Position numbers and translations under genes: made by a program
NCBI GenBank assembly: GCA_022605405.1
Contig: JABYQQ010000002.1
Span: 2,232,001-2,296,000 of the forward strand
Length of the DNA stretch: 64,000 nucleotides
From: Earliella scabrosa
Taxonomy: Eukaryota > Basidiomycota > Agaricomycetes > Polyporales > Polyporaceae
Direction of reading: 5' to 3'
Shown: one piece after another, positions 11,591 to 22,465 of the stretch
Layout: the number at the start of each line of letters is the position of its first letter
Numbering within the stretch: position 1 is the first letter of the stretch
The notes under the pieces: generated by a model
What the model saw: only the letters and a program-made list of their open reading frames with translations
Databases searched by the model: none
Told to the model about the DNA's origin: nothing

Positions 11591-12371
11591 TCACATTCCC
11601 CTGCCTCGCCCTCGTCCGCCGCGCATCGGACCTGCTCCGCGCATGATACCACGACCTGGCACAACCCAACATGTCGAGTGAGATGGTAGGTCCGTGAACA
11701 GAGCAGGGGGGCGACGTACCTCGAGGTGGCGCACCCCGACCTCTTGCTCCCGCACCGCTTACGTGCGCGCCTCGTGCGCTCCTGCCTGCCTCTCGTGCGC
11801 GGTTCTGCTCCTCCTTGACGGCGTCCAGGAGTGTGTCTGGGACTCGGAGGTACTTTATCTAAATCGATAATGACGAGTCAGCTTGTCATTCGTGTGTCCA
11901 TAGAAGATGAACACGGCCGGTCGCCCCGAGCCACTCGAATCGCCGGTCGGCATCTCCAGCATACAGCGGGCCCTCCTCTACCACGACCCACTTGCCCAAT
12001 CGACGCGATAGAGAGGATCTAGACACTCACTGTGCTCCCGCGGATATAGCACTCCTTGAGCTTCCAGAACCTGTCTCCCTCGGCACTCGTTTGGTAGACC
12101 TCGCGGAGGGTGATGTTCATGAAGTTGTCGCAGTTGACGAGGTGGCCGTTGAACGTCTCCCCGTTCTTGAGCTCGACGAGCTACGCGTGCGCGGGTGTGC
12201 AGCAGTCAGTCTTCGTGTGTTCAGTCCGACGTGCGTGACGGTGGAGCGTGGTGCGGATGCAGACTTACCATGGGCTTGTTTTGCGCGGCATTGAGAAGCG
12301 ATAGCGGAAGCTGTTGCGTGCGTTGAGTTCCGTGTGCGCCAGCTTGGGTTGGGAGACGTGAGACGCACCAT
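11591..12371 (-). CDS. LSM4: U6 snRNA-associated Sm-like protein LSm4
   Basis: Subunit of the Lsm2-8 ring (U6 snRNA, splicing) and the Lsm1-7 ring (mRNA decay). Exons (minus) 12371-12369, 12310-12269, 12180-12031, 11858-11720 and 11655-11591 give 132 residues. The Sm1 motif is [20 protein letters not shown] and Sm2 is CYIRGST joined to IKYLRVPD. The C-terminal tail is RG/RGG rich ([20 protein letters not shown]), typical of LSm4. Odd point: the first coding exon is only the ATG, followed directly by GTGCGT, and the second exon supplies [14 protein letters not shown], the standard LSm4 N-terminus. No in-frame ATG precedes LPLSLL in exon 2, so the one-codon exon is needed. Confidence 0.93.
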
Positions 12372-12951
12372 TGTCAGATGTCTCGTGGGAGGAGGATGAT
12401 GGAGGAAGGCAGACGGCGAGGGCGCTCTCCACCTCGAGTCGGTCGCACGCGACGTCGACGCAGTTCAAGTTCAAGTTCAAGCCCGTGCTCTCTGCGCTCA
12501 TCGTCATGCTTGTCGCTGCCCTCCTTCCTCTCGCTCTCGACGCGTCCTGCGGCGGCGACACATCCTTGACATTGACCGCTATCTCATGACCTCGTGCGCT
12601 AGACGAGTCAATCAGCGACCTAGTCCACCTCCGGAGTCCGGTCCACCTTCAATTCAACGGGCATGCTGCGCGCGCGAGCACGCAGTCGTGGCCACGAGCT
12701 CGCAACTCCTTCCTGAGAGTTCCTGTCAGGAACGATGCTGCGAGTGAGTCAGTCCCGGCACCGCGCAGTCTCCGCAGTTTTCGGGAATCTCGTCCAAACG
12801 CTCGTCCGATCCCGACAAATTCGCCGCCACCGCGCAAACACTCGCGACGAACGATCCCTCATTGCGTTTCTCCTCACCTCCTCAACGCTTCCAGTCGAAG
12901 ACGCGCCTTCTTCTCAATACGACCGCGGCGTAGCACCATCGACTGCGAGCC
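12372..12951. promoter_or_regulatory. Divergent interval between LSM4 and DUF7330-like gene 1
   Basis: 580 nt between divergent start codons. It contains a short hexamer repeat (ttcaag three times, about 12463-12480) and a pyrimidine-rich run at 12870-12900 just before the plus-strand gene, as is common upstream of fungal transcription starts. Regulatory role inferred from position. Confidence 0.35.
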
Positions 12952-14683
12952 ATGATCTTGCCGGACAACACTCCTTCCTCTCCTACCAAATCGCGCGCAG
13001 GCCCGCCCTCCGAGGTACCTGAAGACGACGTACATTCGCTTCCACCTCCCGCATACCCAGGACACAGCTCCTCGTCCGTGCCCATCCCATCTCCACAGAA
13101 TGTCGATATCGAAGCGCAGGCGGAAGCAAGCAACTCACGGACACCCCTCGTCCAACCCCATCCCCGCCCAGAGCACCACATTGAACAGGTTGAGCCTGCA
13201 CCGCGAAGATTTTTGAAGGCGTTCGGAATCGCCGTCCTCATATATCTCGTTGCCGGGTCCTTCACGCGCACCGTCATCGCGGGGTCGAAGAGCCATTCGA
13301 ACCTCGTACGTGCTTCACTTTCATTTCGGGGATCGGCGTACGCAATTGGCTGCGCCGTTCGCTCACCTCGAAGCCCAAAAGCCAGTATTGAATACGTGGT
13401 GACCTACAGCTCCCCCTGCCCAAACGCTCGGACGGCACAGTCCACTCATGTGTACTAGCGTCGTCCTACCGCTCTGTACCAGCGTCGTTCAACCTTCCTG
13501 TCTCCGCCGACGCCCTTTACATCTTCTCGAGGGGTAACTTCGCCAGAGGCAGCGTCACGCTCATGCCCGCACATGACTCCTCGATCCCAGAAGACACCGT
13601 TCGCGTGGATATCGTACCGTCGTCTAGCTCTGAAGCCGCGCTGGGACTCGCAAACATCTGTGTGTTGGAACGGGCGCGTGGACAGCAGGGGATTGGGATA
13701 CTGGTGAGTACGTCCTACGCTATCGACGCAGTGACGTACTGACTCGTCCTGAAGACGCCAACATACCAATTGCCAACAGCTGACATCAGCTTCGACATCA
13801 CCGTCCAAATCCCTATCCCGAGCTACGGACCCCTCCATATGAAGGCCTTCGAGACACGGTTGCCGCTCTTCAGCCATGAAATATCGCTTGGGCCAGAGGC
13901 GATATCCTTCGGCTCCCTAGTCCTGTCGTCGGAGAATATGGCCATTCACAGTGACGTACGTTTCTCCTTAACACACTCAGCGAGCATGTATTTACGCATG
14001 CACGCCCAATTACCAGTACGTCCAAGCAGACGAGGCAGTCATCCGAACCTCCAACGCCAAGATCTCGGGCTCATACCGCGCATACAAGTCTCTCGTGCTC
14101 CAAACGACCAACGACGCCGTCGCGGGGCACTTGAGCCTCTACCACGACAGCAAGCGGGCAGAGCCCACCGCCCTCACCATCAACGCACCCAACTCGTACG
14201 CTGCCCTATCTCCATGGTCATCCCTCCTCCCCCTCCTCCCGTTCGCTGACCTCTTCGTGCAGCCCCATCGACACAAGCATCAACCTCCGCTCAACATCGA
14301 GCTACAGCACCGGCGGCACCTTCAGCGTGACCGCGCACACCCAAAACCGGCCGATCGAGATGCGCTTCGACGAGCAGCCGACGGACAGCGTGCTCGTGCT
14401 CGACGCGGAGACGGCCAACGCGCCCGCGCACGTGAACGTGCACCCCGCGTACGAGGGCACGGTCGAGCTCGCGACGACGCACGGGCAGATGGAGATGGCC
14501 GTCGAGTTCCGGGCGCGCGACCCTGCGGGGCGCGGGAGGAAACGCGCGTTCGACCTCTTGAGGCAGACCGCGTTCAATGTCAAGGGCCGCTTGTGGTGGA
14601 CGAAGGGGGGCATGGGGCAGGGAGCGGGAAGGGGGAGCGTCGTTGTGAAGAGCGAGAACGCACCCGTGCGCGTAGCTGCGTGA
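12952..14683 (+). CDS. DUF7330-like membrane-anchored protein, copy 1
   Basis: Function unknown. Exons 12952-13305, 13410-13703, 13755-13955, 14017-14195 and 14263-14683 give 482 residues. Order of elements: a Pro/Ser-rich cytosolic N-terminus (MILPDNTPSSPTK, LPPPAYPG); one membrane span at about 90-108 (FGIAVLIYLVAGSF); then a large, probably extracytosolic beta-rich region. It ends with the motif set I recall for fungal DUF7330: ETANAPAHVNVHPAYEGTVEL and SVVVKSENAPVRVAA. The NAP (Asn-Ala-Pro) signature recurs with spacing suggestive of beta-solenoid repeats, which is my inference. Three further copies lie at 46.5-53.5 kb, and copy 2 shares the MILPDNTP start. It is convergent with the GH28 gene. 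The family name is from memory, but the paralogy is visible directly. Confidence 0.8.
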
Positions 14684-14957
14684 GGGCGTTCACCGGCACC
14701 CGCTTCGAGTGAAAGGATGAGAGGGTGGCGTCCGTCACGGTGTGTTCTGTTGACTTATTCTTTCATGCTATATCTGTGTATTTGTATGGACGCGAGATTC
14801 GTCGAACTAATGTCGGGCTCGCAGCTGTCGCTCAGATGCTGTGTTCTCGCGATATTCTTTGGTATTCTTCTCTGTGCTGCCGCGCATACACGGAAGCGAT
14901 CGCCTACAGAACCCAAACACCCTTCGTCCCGGTCGTCCCCAATCCCGAGCCCCTCAA

Positions 14958-16749
14958 TCACGACGTCGATTTGCACGTTCCGAACTTGGTCGCGTCGTCC
15001 CCGCCGAGCTGGACGTTTTGGCACTCGAACGAGGCGGCTCCGTACTTCGAGGGCGGTCTGAGCAAACCCCGTGCCATGATGAGCTTTCGCCAAAATAGAG
15101 TCATAAGGGACGTACGTGACAGTGATTCCGTTGACATTGATGTTGCTGCACCGGCCGTCCGGAGAGCACGACAGGCTCGCGACGACCGCCTTCTCCTTGC
15201 CCGACGCCGTCCCAGAGATGCTGCCAGCGCGACGCGTTCAGGTCAGTATCCAGTGTTTCCCAGTCTCATCACTCACTAGCAGAAGGAAAGGGAAGAAGAG
15301 GGGGGGAGCGCAGGACGCACTTTTCGAACCAGACGTCCTGGATGAGCGTGTTGGACGGGTACTTTGCGCAGTTGCTGTCGCTCGTCATGTAGCACTGGTC
15401 GATGACGACCGGGTGGTCGACGCTGCTCTCGACGAAGCCGGTGAAGGTGATGTTCTTGACGAGCCCCGAGCCCACTTTCTTGCCCGCCCAGGCCTTGATG
15501 CGCGCGCCGTTCTGCGCGTTCGACATCCGGATGTTCCTGTGCGGGTCATAGGTGCAGGGCGGGTCTCAGCGTGGCAATGGGGAGAGGAGGGAGGGAGGGG
15601 AGAGCGTACGTACGTTGCGAGGACGTTTTGGACGATGTCGTACTCGCCGGGGTATTGCCCGAGAGAGCCGACGGAGATGCCGCTGTACATTAGCAGTCAG
15701 TTTCATGAAGATTCGTATCGTCGAGGTCCTAGGCGCTTACTGAGATCCATTGCAAGACAGGTTCGAAACCAATATGTTGGTCGAGTCTGGAGGGAGCAAA
15801 CGTTGAGCATAGCCTGCGAGCGGCGGAACATGGTCACGTACTTGGCTTGAAGCTGACACAGTCGTCGCCATTGTTGACGGTCGAGTCTTCGATGACGACG
15901 TTGTCGCTCCGGAAGATGTCCCAGCCGTCCGTGTTCTTCGCGGGGTTCTTCGAGGTCGAGGTGGCCGAGATGGTAATGTTGCGGAAGGTGATGTCTTTGC
16001 CCTCATTGACCTACCACCAGGAAACGGAGCGTGAGCGATCAAGCACTTCCTGGTCCCGTATGGTGGACGAGGGAGAAATCACGTACGAAGTTGATCCACT
16101 CCGGGCCGTTGATCATCCGGATGTTCTGCACGGTAACGTTCGTCGCCTGGAATATCGTGAGCAGGATCGGGCGGACGATGTCGTCATCCTTTGCGCTGGT
16201 GGTCAGGTCATGAGAACTGGGCTCGACGCAAGAGCAAAAGAATGGGGTATACATACAACTTGTCGTACCACGCCTGGCCGGACCCGTCAAGCGTTCCTCC
16301 GCCATCGAGCTGGAGGTTCGTCCCTCCCAGGAGCCAGAACGCCGTCTGGTCCTGGAACGAGAACGGGAACGCGTTGTCTGTCCAGTAATCGAGGTCCGGG
16401 TTGAACTTGACCGTCCCCTGCAGGTTCTGCCGCGCGACACGCTTTAGTTCAGAGAATATAGCTGTAGACGAGTGCACGAACTCACAATGTGCTTGTTAGA
16501 CAGGCCTGTCATGTTCATCTTGGTATGGATGGAGAGAGTCGTCCCCGCGGGTATGGCGACCGTAGCGCACGACGGGTCAGCAGCCGCCTTTAGAAAGGCA
16601 GGAGCGTCGTCTCCGCCGCTCGCAGTGAGCGTGCATGTTCCCGACGCCCTGCCGTAGAGCGCGGGGGTCGCGGAGACTTCGCGGAGCCCAGTCGCGAGTA
16701 GAATGAGCTGCAGAAGCGCGCCGGAGAGGATGCTTGCGGACCACATCAT
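14958..16749 (-). CDS. Secreted GH28 exo-polygalacturonase
   Basis: Hydrolyses galacturonic-acid ends of pectin outside the cell. Exons (minus) 16749-16486, 16426-16257, 16195-16087, 16010-15842, 15786-15741, 15682-15614, 15536-15321, 15220-15116 and 15057-14958 sum to 415 residues. A signal peptide (MMWSASILSGALLQLILLAT) precedes the parallel beta-helix. All four GH28 active-site motifs are present: NTDGWD, GDDCVSFKPNST, GSHGISVGSLG and RIKAWAG. The VSFKPNST and RIKAW variants, rather than VAVNSG and RIKTI, point to the exo-acting subfamily. Two introns split codons within catalytic motifs. A start two codons downstream is equally possible (MMW). Confidence 0.93.
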
Positions 16750-16798
16750 ATGAACTCGGGAGTGCTGAGGATGTGGCCTTCAACAGTACGGAGAGGCT

Positions 16799-16806
16799 GA
16801 TATACG
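16799..16806 (-). promoter_or_regulatory. TATA-like box of GH28 gene
   Basis: On the minus strand the sequence reads gtatatca, about 50 nt upstream of the ATG at 16749. Assigned by sequence and distance. Confidence 0.45.
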
Positions 16807-19059
16807 CTGCATGGTCCGTACATGGAGCTGCACAGAGCATATGGATCAGTGAACTTCGCGCTTCTCATCCGTCTTCCAGCGGCCCGGGGGCACGGAGAAA
16901 CATAGTGCAGACTGACGGAAATTACTGACCTGCGGAGGAACTCGAAGACAGAGCTTGTTATTTAGGGATGCTGTATCGCTATGAAGCAGCGAAGAGTGCG
17001 CGGTACCGCGACACCTGTCCTCATGACCAACACCGGGTGAGTTGGTCGGAGTAACGTGTTGACCAGGGAACGATCATGTGTGGCGCAGAGAACACGCCGG
17101 AAGGATCGAAGTCTCGCAGAGTTGCTTTGTAGCTAGCGTTCATTGATGCTCTGGTCTAGACCGCACACCGCAACGGAAGATCTGGACAGCCCTAGGGAGC
17201 GTCATATCCATTATGTGGGTAGGAGTCGAGCAGTGTTCGCTCACCGCGAGATCTTGCGCTGAAATGCTAAGGGCTCTCTTTAGGATGAGGCCTGCACAAG
17301 CAGGGCCCCGCATTGATATCGCGGAACCGCTCAAAGGACGATCAAGGTGCAGCCACGACGTCGATGGCGTTGCTTATCGTGTATTCGTCCAGCTGAACAG
17401 GCACCATAATGAGAGTATACTGTTGCTTTAGAAAATTCAATGGTTCAATTCGTGCAGGTCATAGGCGAAGATGGGAGAGTAACTCACGTGTGTCGAATTA
17501 GAGTGTAGGTTGAACTGCAAGCGTCGGACTCTGTGCTTCTGTCGGCCGTACTTAACGCGGCTGTCAATAATCATCCAATGGCAGACAAAGTATTTGCCTC
17601 ACCCAGGTTCGCTTGCCCGGCTCGCTGATGCATATGTGAGGACAAGCAAGGATTCCTTGCTGACAGAGAGGTACTGTAGGTGTTCGGAGTGCTAGGCGAT
17701 AGCGCCTACGGCTCGAGGCCACCGCCGGTGAGTCAAGGCGGTGTTTGCGATGTTCTCCATCAAAGTCGCAGGGCAGGCAGGATCGAGAGCTTTCCGGATC
17801 ATGGACTTGTACCCGGGGCGTTTGGGGCGAGGATTCGTAGGGAACTCTGAAGCTATCCTTGGTCTTCCGTAAGAAACGGTTGGAAACCACAGGAGCCTTG
17901 ATAGTGGGCCACTCGGCTAACCGGAACCTCGTGTGCACAAACGTAGCATAGGGCATCCCTGAGGGAGATGAGGATTGTCCAAGGATACGCCTAAGACCAC
18001 GGTATGATGCCTCCGGTAGCAGACTCAAGCAGACCCCCGGTTGAGCGTTTCAATGTTCGAACAGGGTAGCTGTTGGCGCGCTCTGTGAAAAGAGAGTGCA
18101 TGAGCCTTGGAAGAGTAAAACGCAAGGGATGTATAACATTCCTATTTATGCTGCGCGTCGCCCTTGTAGCTACCGATGAAGGTGAAGGTCTCGGCGAGTT
18201 CCTGGCAGCCGACCATCTTGCGTCGGGACAGTTTGGGGTGAGGCAAGCTGGAAGGGAGATCACGAGACCACATGTACAGGGTCTGCATAAATTCGTTTGG
18301 TCCAAGAACTCACACGGTTTCAAACAGAGACTGGCCAATCCTTGCGTTTCAGACGACAGACCGGAGAATGACCGGAGGCGACGGCCGGAATCGGCCCAGA
18401 GCACCGTCGTCTGCTGTCAGGGCGGCGCGCGGAACAGGATAGTTGGCAGGACGAATCAAGCAGTACTTGGGAAGGCGCAACGTGGGATAATCCTGTCAGG
18501 CTAGGTTCGGTGTCAGAAGTATCTGAGACGCTGGCAGGACGCGTCCAGTCGTAGTACGCACCTCAGTTAGGCCTCGCCCCTCCGAGGCAGGCACCTTGGT
18601 ACAGCAACCGGCCTTGAATCCACCACCTGCGTTTGAATGAACACAGCGGTACGACCGGTGATGATGTTCCGACCAAGGGTACAGTAAGTAGTCCTTAGTT
18701 TCAGGGCGGAAGCGCGGCGATTAGATGACTTCGGCATTGAGACCGCGAGGCCGGCTAGTATGGTCACGGTTCCAGAACCCAGTGAATGATGCCTGGCGCG
18801 AGGAATCCTCATCCCGTACTCGGACACCATTTCATATAATGTGGTTTCTTGATATAGGGAACCCGGGGAGTCCTTATCGATGAACAAACCTTGTGCCGCA
18901 TGCACGTCAGCTGAGGTAGACGAGGATGAGCACGACGTACCCGCGCTGTCACGATTATCCCCTCTGTTGCGTAACGAATAGTTATACAGTGAAAATTTTG
19001 AGTATTACATATGCACGTCGCGGTCGGAAACTGTGATGTCAGATGCGAGTGGCTGGAAA
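16807..19059. other. Gene-poor interval, nothing recognised
   Basis: About 2.2 kb with lower and more even base composition than the flanking genes. Frames of 60-155 codons at 17.5-18.5 kb overlap on both strands without domain, splice chain or codon bias. The proximal part is upstream of the GH28 gene. The distal part abuts the left arm of an inverted repeat. Confidence 0.5.
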
Positions 19060-21072
19060 AAAATGTATGCATCAGCCTTCAATTGTAGCTCGGGTACGCC
19101 TGCGGGTGAACGGAGTTCCGGGGATGAAAGGACCGGCATGGGAGGGATGAGCGATGCTTGCAGGAAGGGGGGGAGTGTAAAGAGAGAGTAGCCTGAGTAG
19201 AAGGACCGACAAGGGGAACCAGAGGATTAATGGCAGTCAGAGGATGAGCGGGAGGAGGCTGGTCGTGGAGCTCATTGGCCGGGGACAGATGGATAACTGT
19301 GAGCAGGAGGATCATGGGTGGTGGTAGTGGCATTCTACAGCTGATCATAGCACGTTAGTGTTCGGCGTAGTCGAAGTGCACTGCTAGCAGACTTCGTTCG
19401 GTACCTACCTCATGTACTTCGTCTCCAACAGCACACAGGGTCTTTCTGACGTCGTAGCCGCGTTCGCGCGCCCACTGCATCATATGCGAACCTCAGCAGT
19501 GAACAGTGGGCATGTGGGACGACACAACATACCACGAAGCTTGGCAGCAATCTTCTTCTCTTCTTCGGTACACCAGTTCGAGTGGTTGTGCTTCGTGTAC
19601 CACTCACAGCCCAGCATCTTATTGGTCTCCTCGTACATCGCGTCCTTCGCCACCTTGCTCGGACGTCGACCATCCTCATACAACGCTGCAAGACGACATC
19701 AGAACGGGACATGAGGTAGCGAAAAGACAAGACGCACTGCGACGATGACGCTTGGCAGCGTCAGTTAACTCGTGTCGGGGGGCCATGGTGAGTTCACAAG
19801 TGAGTAGCAGACCGGTTCTACGACACGTACCCCGATAGGCGACCAAGGACGATACCGAATATCCTAAGGCGACGCAACCCAAGTATCGGATAGATACATG
19901 AGTCTGCGGTCGCGAGCGACTCCTGCGAGTTGTCCGCGCCGGGCGAACACGGAACACCCTCGCAAGACAACTCTGCTGTACATGGCGCACTTGGTAGCGG
20001 ATGTACGTCAGCCAGTTTGCAAACGTATGTCGATCTGGGTGCGCCCTCGGCGGTCGCTGGGTACTACGACTGCGAGCCGTCTGCGCTCAGTTGATGGGGG
20101 CGACGCATTCTCTCTGCAGTATAAGGCGCGGTGGATGCACGTCGTTCGGTCTACGAACGATGAGCGTCGACGCGAGAGCCGTCGAATGATTGGCGCGGTG
20201 GTTTGAAAAGGTGCGGGCCGGCCGCGTCGCTGGGGATCGTGCCTGTAGCAACAACGGTTCGCGTCAACGCGTGGTCGCGTACTGCCCCTGTAAATCCTCG
20301 TCATGACACCGACAAGGACGAAGCACTCCGAGACGGAGATTGGTGTCTGGTCATTCCTGCACACTAGTAAGCATAGAGCTAATGGTAATAGCCAACGAAC
20401 AACAGTCACTCGCCTTGCATTCTGATAGTTGCTTGTGGTTAGATGGGCTGGTACGGTGGTGAGAGGAGGACAGAATAGTCCAGTGTTCTACATGGAGTGG
20501 AAGTTAAGCTATCCTGCGCTAGTGATTTGAGTTAGTCGCGACAGGCAACAAAACGCTCAGATTCGAGGATGGGACCACCTATGAACGTGAGGCATCAATA
20601 TGAACTCTAATAACAGGCCGGCGCGGCGCAGGCAATTAGTCAGTGGAGATCTTAGTTTACAGCATGGAATCGTGTGGCAGGTACTACGTAGCAGCGACCA
20701 CAAGCACCGGCCGCTGACTGTGTCTCAGCAATGATCGGACCTTCGAGATGAAGCATACCACCAAGCCAGCTTCTTGAGTCAGGATTGTAGACGACATGTC
20801 GGTCGAGGGTCGCACGGAGGGACCTACTCGACCAATGAAGTGGACTTAGACTTGGACTGTGCCTGTCGAGCAGCGGGATATTAGCTTCGGTAGACACACT
20901 CTGGTGTCCGTTCTGCGGTGTGGGACGACTCGGACGTATTGTGCAGCAACTTACCAGAGATGCCCTGCGATGTGTACGACGAGTGTCGAAGCCATTCTGG
21001 GGGACGTTGGATCAGATGATTCCGAGTCCGGATGAGGAAAGGGATGCACGGTGCGCATAGCGCCCACACCTG
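19060..21072 (-). repeat. Inverted repeat, left arm (A)
   Basis: Read on the minus strand, this arm aligns over most of its length with 24165-26365 on the plus strand. It runs from a segment ggcgctatgcgcaccgtg at its centre-proximal end to gagctacaattgaaggctga at its outer end, with scattered small deletions and clearly diverged stretches. It carries a homeodomain-like gene near the outer end. Relative to arm C, about 55 nt near 21030 are missing. About 3.1 kb separates the arms. Confidence 0.75.
19079..19786 (-). CDS. Small homeodomain-like protein, copy A (model uncertain at 3' end)
   Basis: Paralogue, in the left repeat arm, of the gene at 25588-26314. The first exon encodes MAPRHELTDAAKRHRR from the ATG at 19786. 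The next gives LYEDGRRPSKVAKDAMYEE and NHSNWCTEEEKKIAAKLR, resembling homeodomain helices 1 and 3 (the W-C-T-E-E-E-K segment where WFxNxR would be). The third exon (QWARERGYDVRKTLCAVGDE) corresponds to QWAHQFHSNVRDAMLAVADE of copy C but has lost about 50 nt at its start, and its intron would be only about 41 nt. A last exon ending HPQAYPSYN at 19079 can be joined in frame from a GTACCG donor. Whether this is a working gene or a decaying copy cannot be told from the sequence alone. Confidence 0.45.
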
Positions 21073-21304
21073 TTGACATTATGTAAGCACCGGGGGCACG
21101 ACAGGGCACGACCTGGGCACGAGGAGGAGGAGGAGGAGCACCAATTTCGGTGGGAAAACAGCGCGCGCGCGTAATGCCGTGCCGCACGCTCACTGTCCAC
21201 CACGACCCTCGAGTTCTCAAGCGCTAATATTCGGATATATAGCTGCTCAAAGCCACTCTCCGAACCCCCCCCCTCGCTTCTCTCTCTCTACGTGCCCACC
21301 TCGC
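21073..21304. repeat. Purine/pyrimidine microsatellite-bearing spacer
   Basis: Contains a (gag)n run around 21120-21139 and alternating (gc)n around 21165-21174, between the left repeat arm and the antiporter-tail fragment. No coding signal. Confidence 0.5.
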
Positions 21305-21850
21305 TCGCGGTCGTCACACACGGGCGTCCGGGAGTCAGATGGTCATCCTTCCCTGGACAAGCGGCCTCGCCTCAGTCGAAGCCGTGGCTGCTGAGACCCT
21401 CGCTGCGAACGAGGTCTCCGGCGTATCGCCCCTCGACGCGCTCCTCGAGCAGAAGCGTGAGGGTGATGGTTGCGCTCTCCGACGCCCTCTCACCTTCCCG
21501 GCCTCAACTCGCCGACCAAGTACCGCCAACGTATCCGGAATCATCTGGCCCAACGTCCAGCATCTCCCCCAGGATGGCTTCGACACTAGTCGTACACATC
21601 GCAGGGTATCTCTGGTAAGTTGCTGCACAATACGTCCGAGTCGTCCCACACCGCAGAATGGACACCAGAGTGTGTCTACCGAAGCTAATATCCCGCTGCT
21701 CGACAGGCACAGTCCAAGTCTAAGTCCACTTCATTGGTCGAGTAGGTCCCTCCGTGCGACCCTCGACCGACATGTCGTCTACAATCCTGACTCAAGAAGC
21801 TGGCTTGGTGGTCTCTCGAAGGTAGGCACTTATGGTCGCTGCTATTATAA
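21305..21850 (+). pseudogene. KHA1-type antiporter C-terminal fragment plus repeat segment (copy B)
   Basis: The frame RHTRASGSQMVILPW, then SVEAVAAETLA and LDALLEQKREG, is a piece of the cytosolic C-terminal domain of fungal Kha1 K+/H+ antiporters (recognised from family knowledge). After KREG the sequence leaves the antiporter and enters the same roughly 370-nt segment found in both inverted-repeat arms (for example ccgctgctcgacaggcacag). No upstream antiporter exons are attached, so it is a dislocated fragment. The 201-codon open frame across the junction is accidental. Confidence 0.7.
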
Positions 21851-22337
21851 TCCTCCTCCTCCCGACATACACGCCAAATCCATGAGGGCAAATCCGGAAT
21901 CCGGAAAAATCGCGTCTGTCTTGGCGAGAGGCCTGAGCGTCTAAACGGCCTGAACGCCCGTCGAGGCGCCCAAAATGGAATCCGCGCGGCTTAAGGCCAG
22001 GGCGCTAAAACGAGGTTACCCCTTTATTAATGTTTTGGGCCCATAAGGGGTCAAAATGTCTGGTGGAATCCGGACGTAAACTCATGATGCTCCGGACAAA
22101 TTTTGGCGATTCTGGGAAATTGTGATCAGGCATTTGGCGGATATGTCGGGGGTCGTGTCAGAGTGCGAGAAGCGGGTGAAAAGCCCTCACTAGTAGTACG
22201 TTTGCGCCTGCTATTCGGGGCGGAGGCTCGTATGAAAGCGGACCTGGAGTTGCGGCGTGCGGAACATGTGCGCCAATCAGGGACTTGGCTGCCGCACGTG
22301 CTCGCGCTCGCCCTACCCCCTCTTCCCTCTTCTCCAG
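21851..22337. other. Intergenic, no supported gene
   Basis: Low-complexity-poor, moderately AT-richer DNA between the copy B fragment and the minisatellite. No coding or RNA signal recognised. Confidence 0.45.
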
Positions 22338-22432
22338 CCAGTCTCTCTCTCTTCCATCCAGTCTCTCTCTATCTTTCATCCAGTCTGTCTCTCTTCTTTA
22401 TCCAGTCTCTCACTCTCTTCGATCCAGACTCC
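22338..22432 (+). repeat. Pyrimidine-rich minisatellite, period about 22 bp
   Basis: Four imperfect units beginning ccagtct at 22338, 22358, 22380 and 22402, with a partial fifth at 22424. The units are 20-22 bp of CT-rich sequence. It lies immediately upstream of the antiporter pseudogene. Confidence 0.8.
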
Positions 22433-22465
22433 ATCTCAATCCTTAACATCACCGCGAACGTTGCC

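Noticed and set aside
12952..16749. Possible biosynthetic or decay gene cluster (DUF7330-like plus GH28 plus CE16)
   Set aside because: The enzymes are tens of kilobases apart with housekeeping genes between them and no shared promoter motif, so simple neighbourhood is the better explanation.
21339..21944. 201-codon frame across the antiporter-tail fragment
   Set aside because: Only the first roughly 45 residues resemble Kha1. The rest is the duplicated repeat segment read through by chance, and the homologous segment has a different open frame in the right arm.
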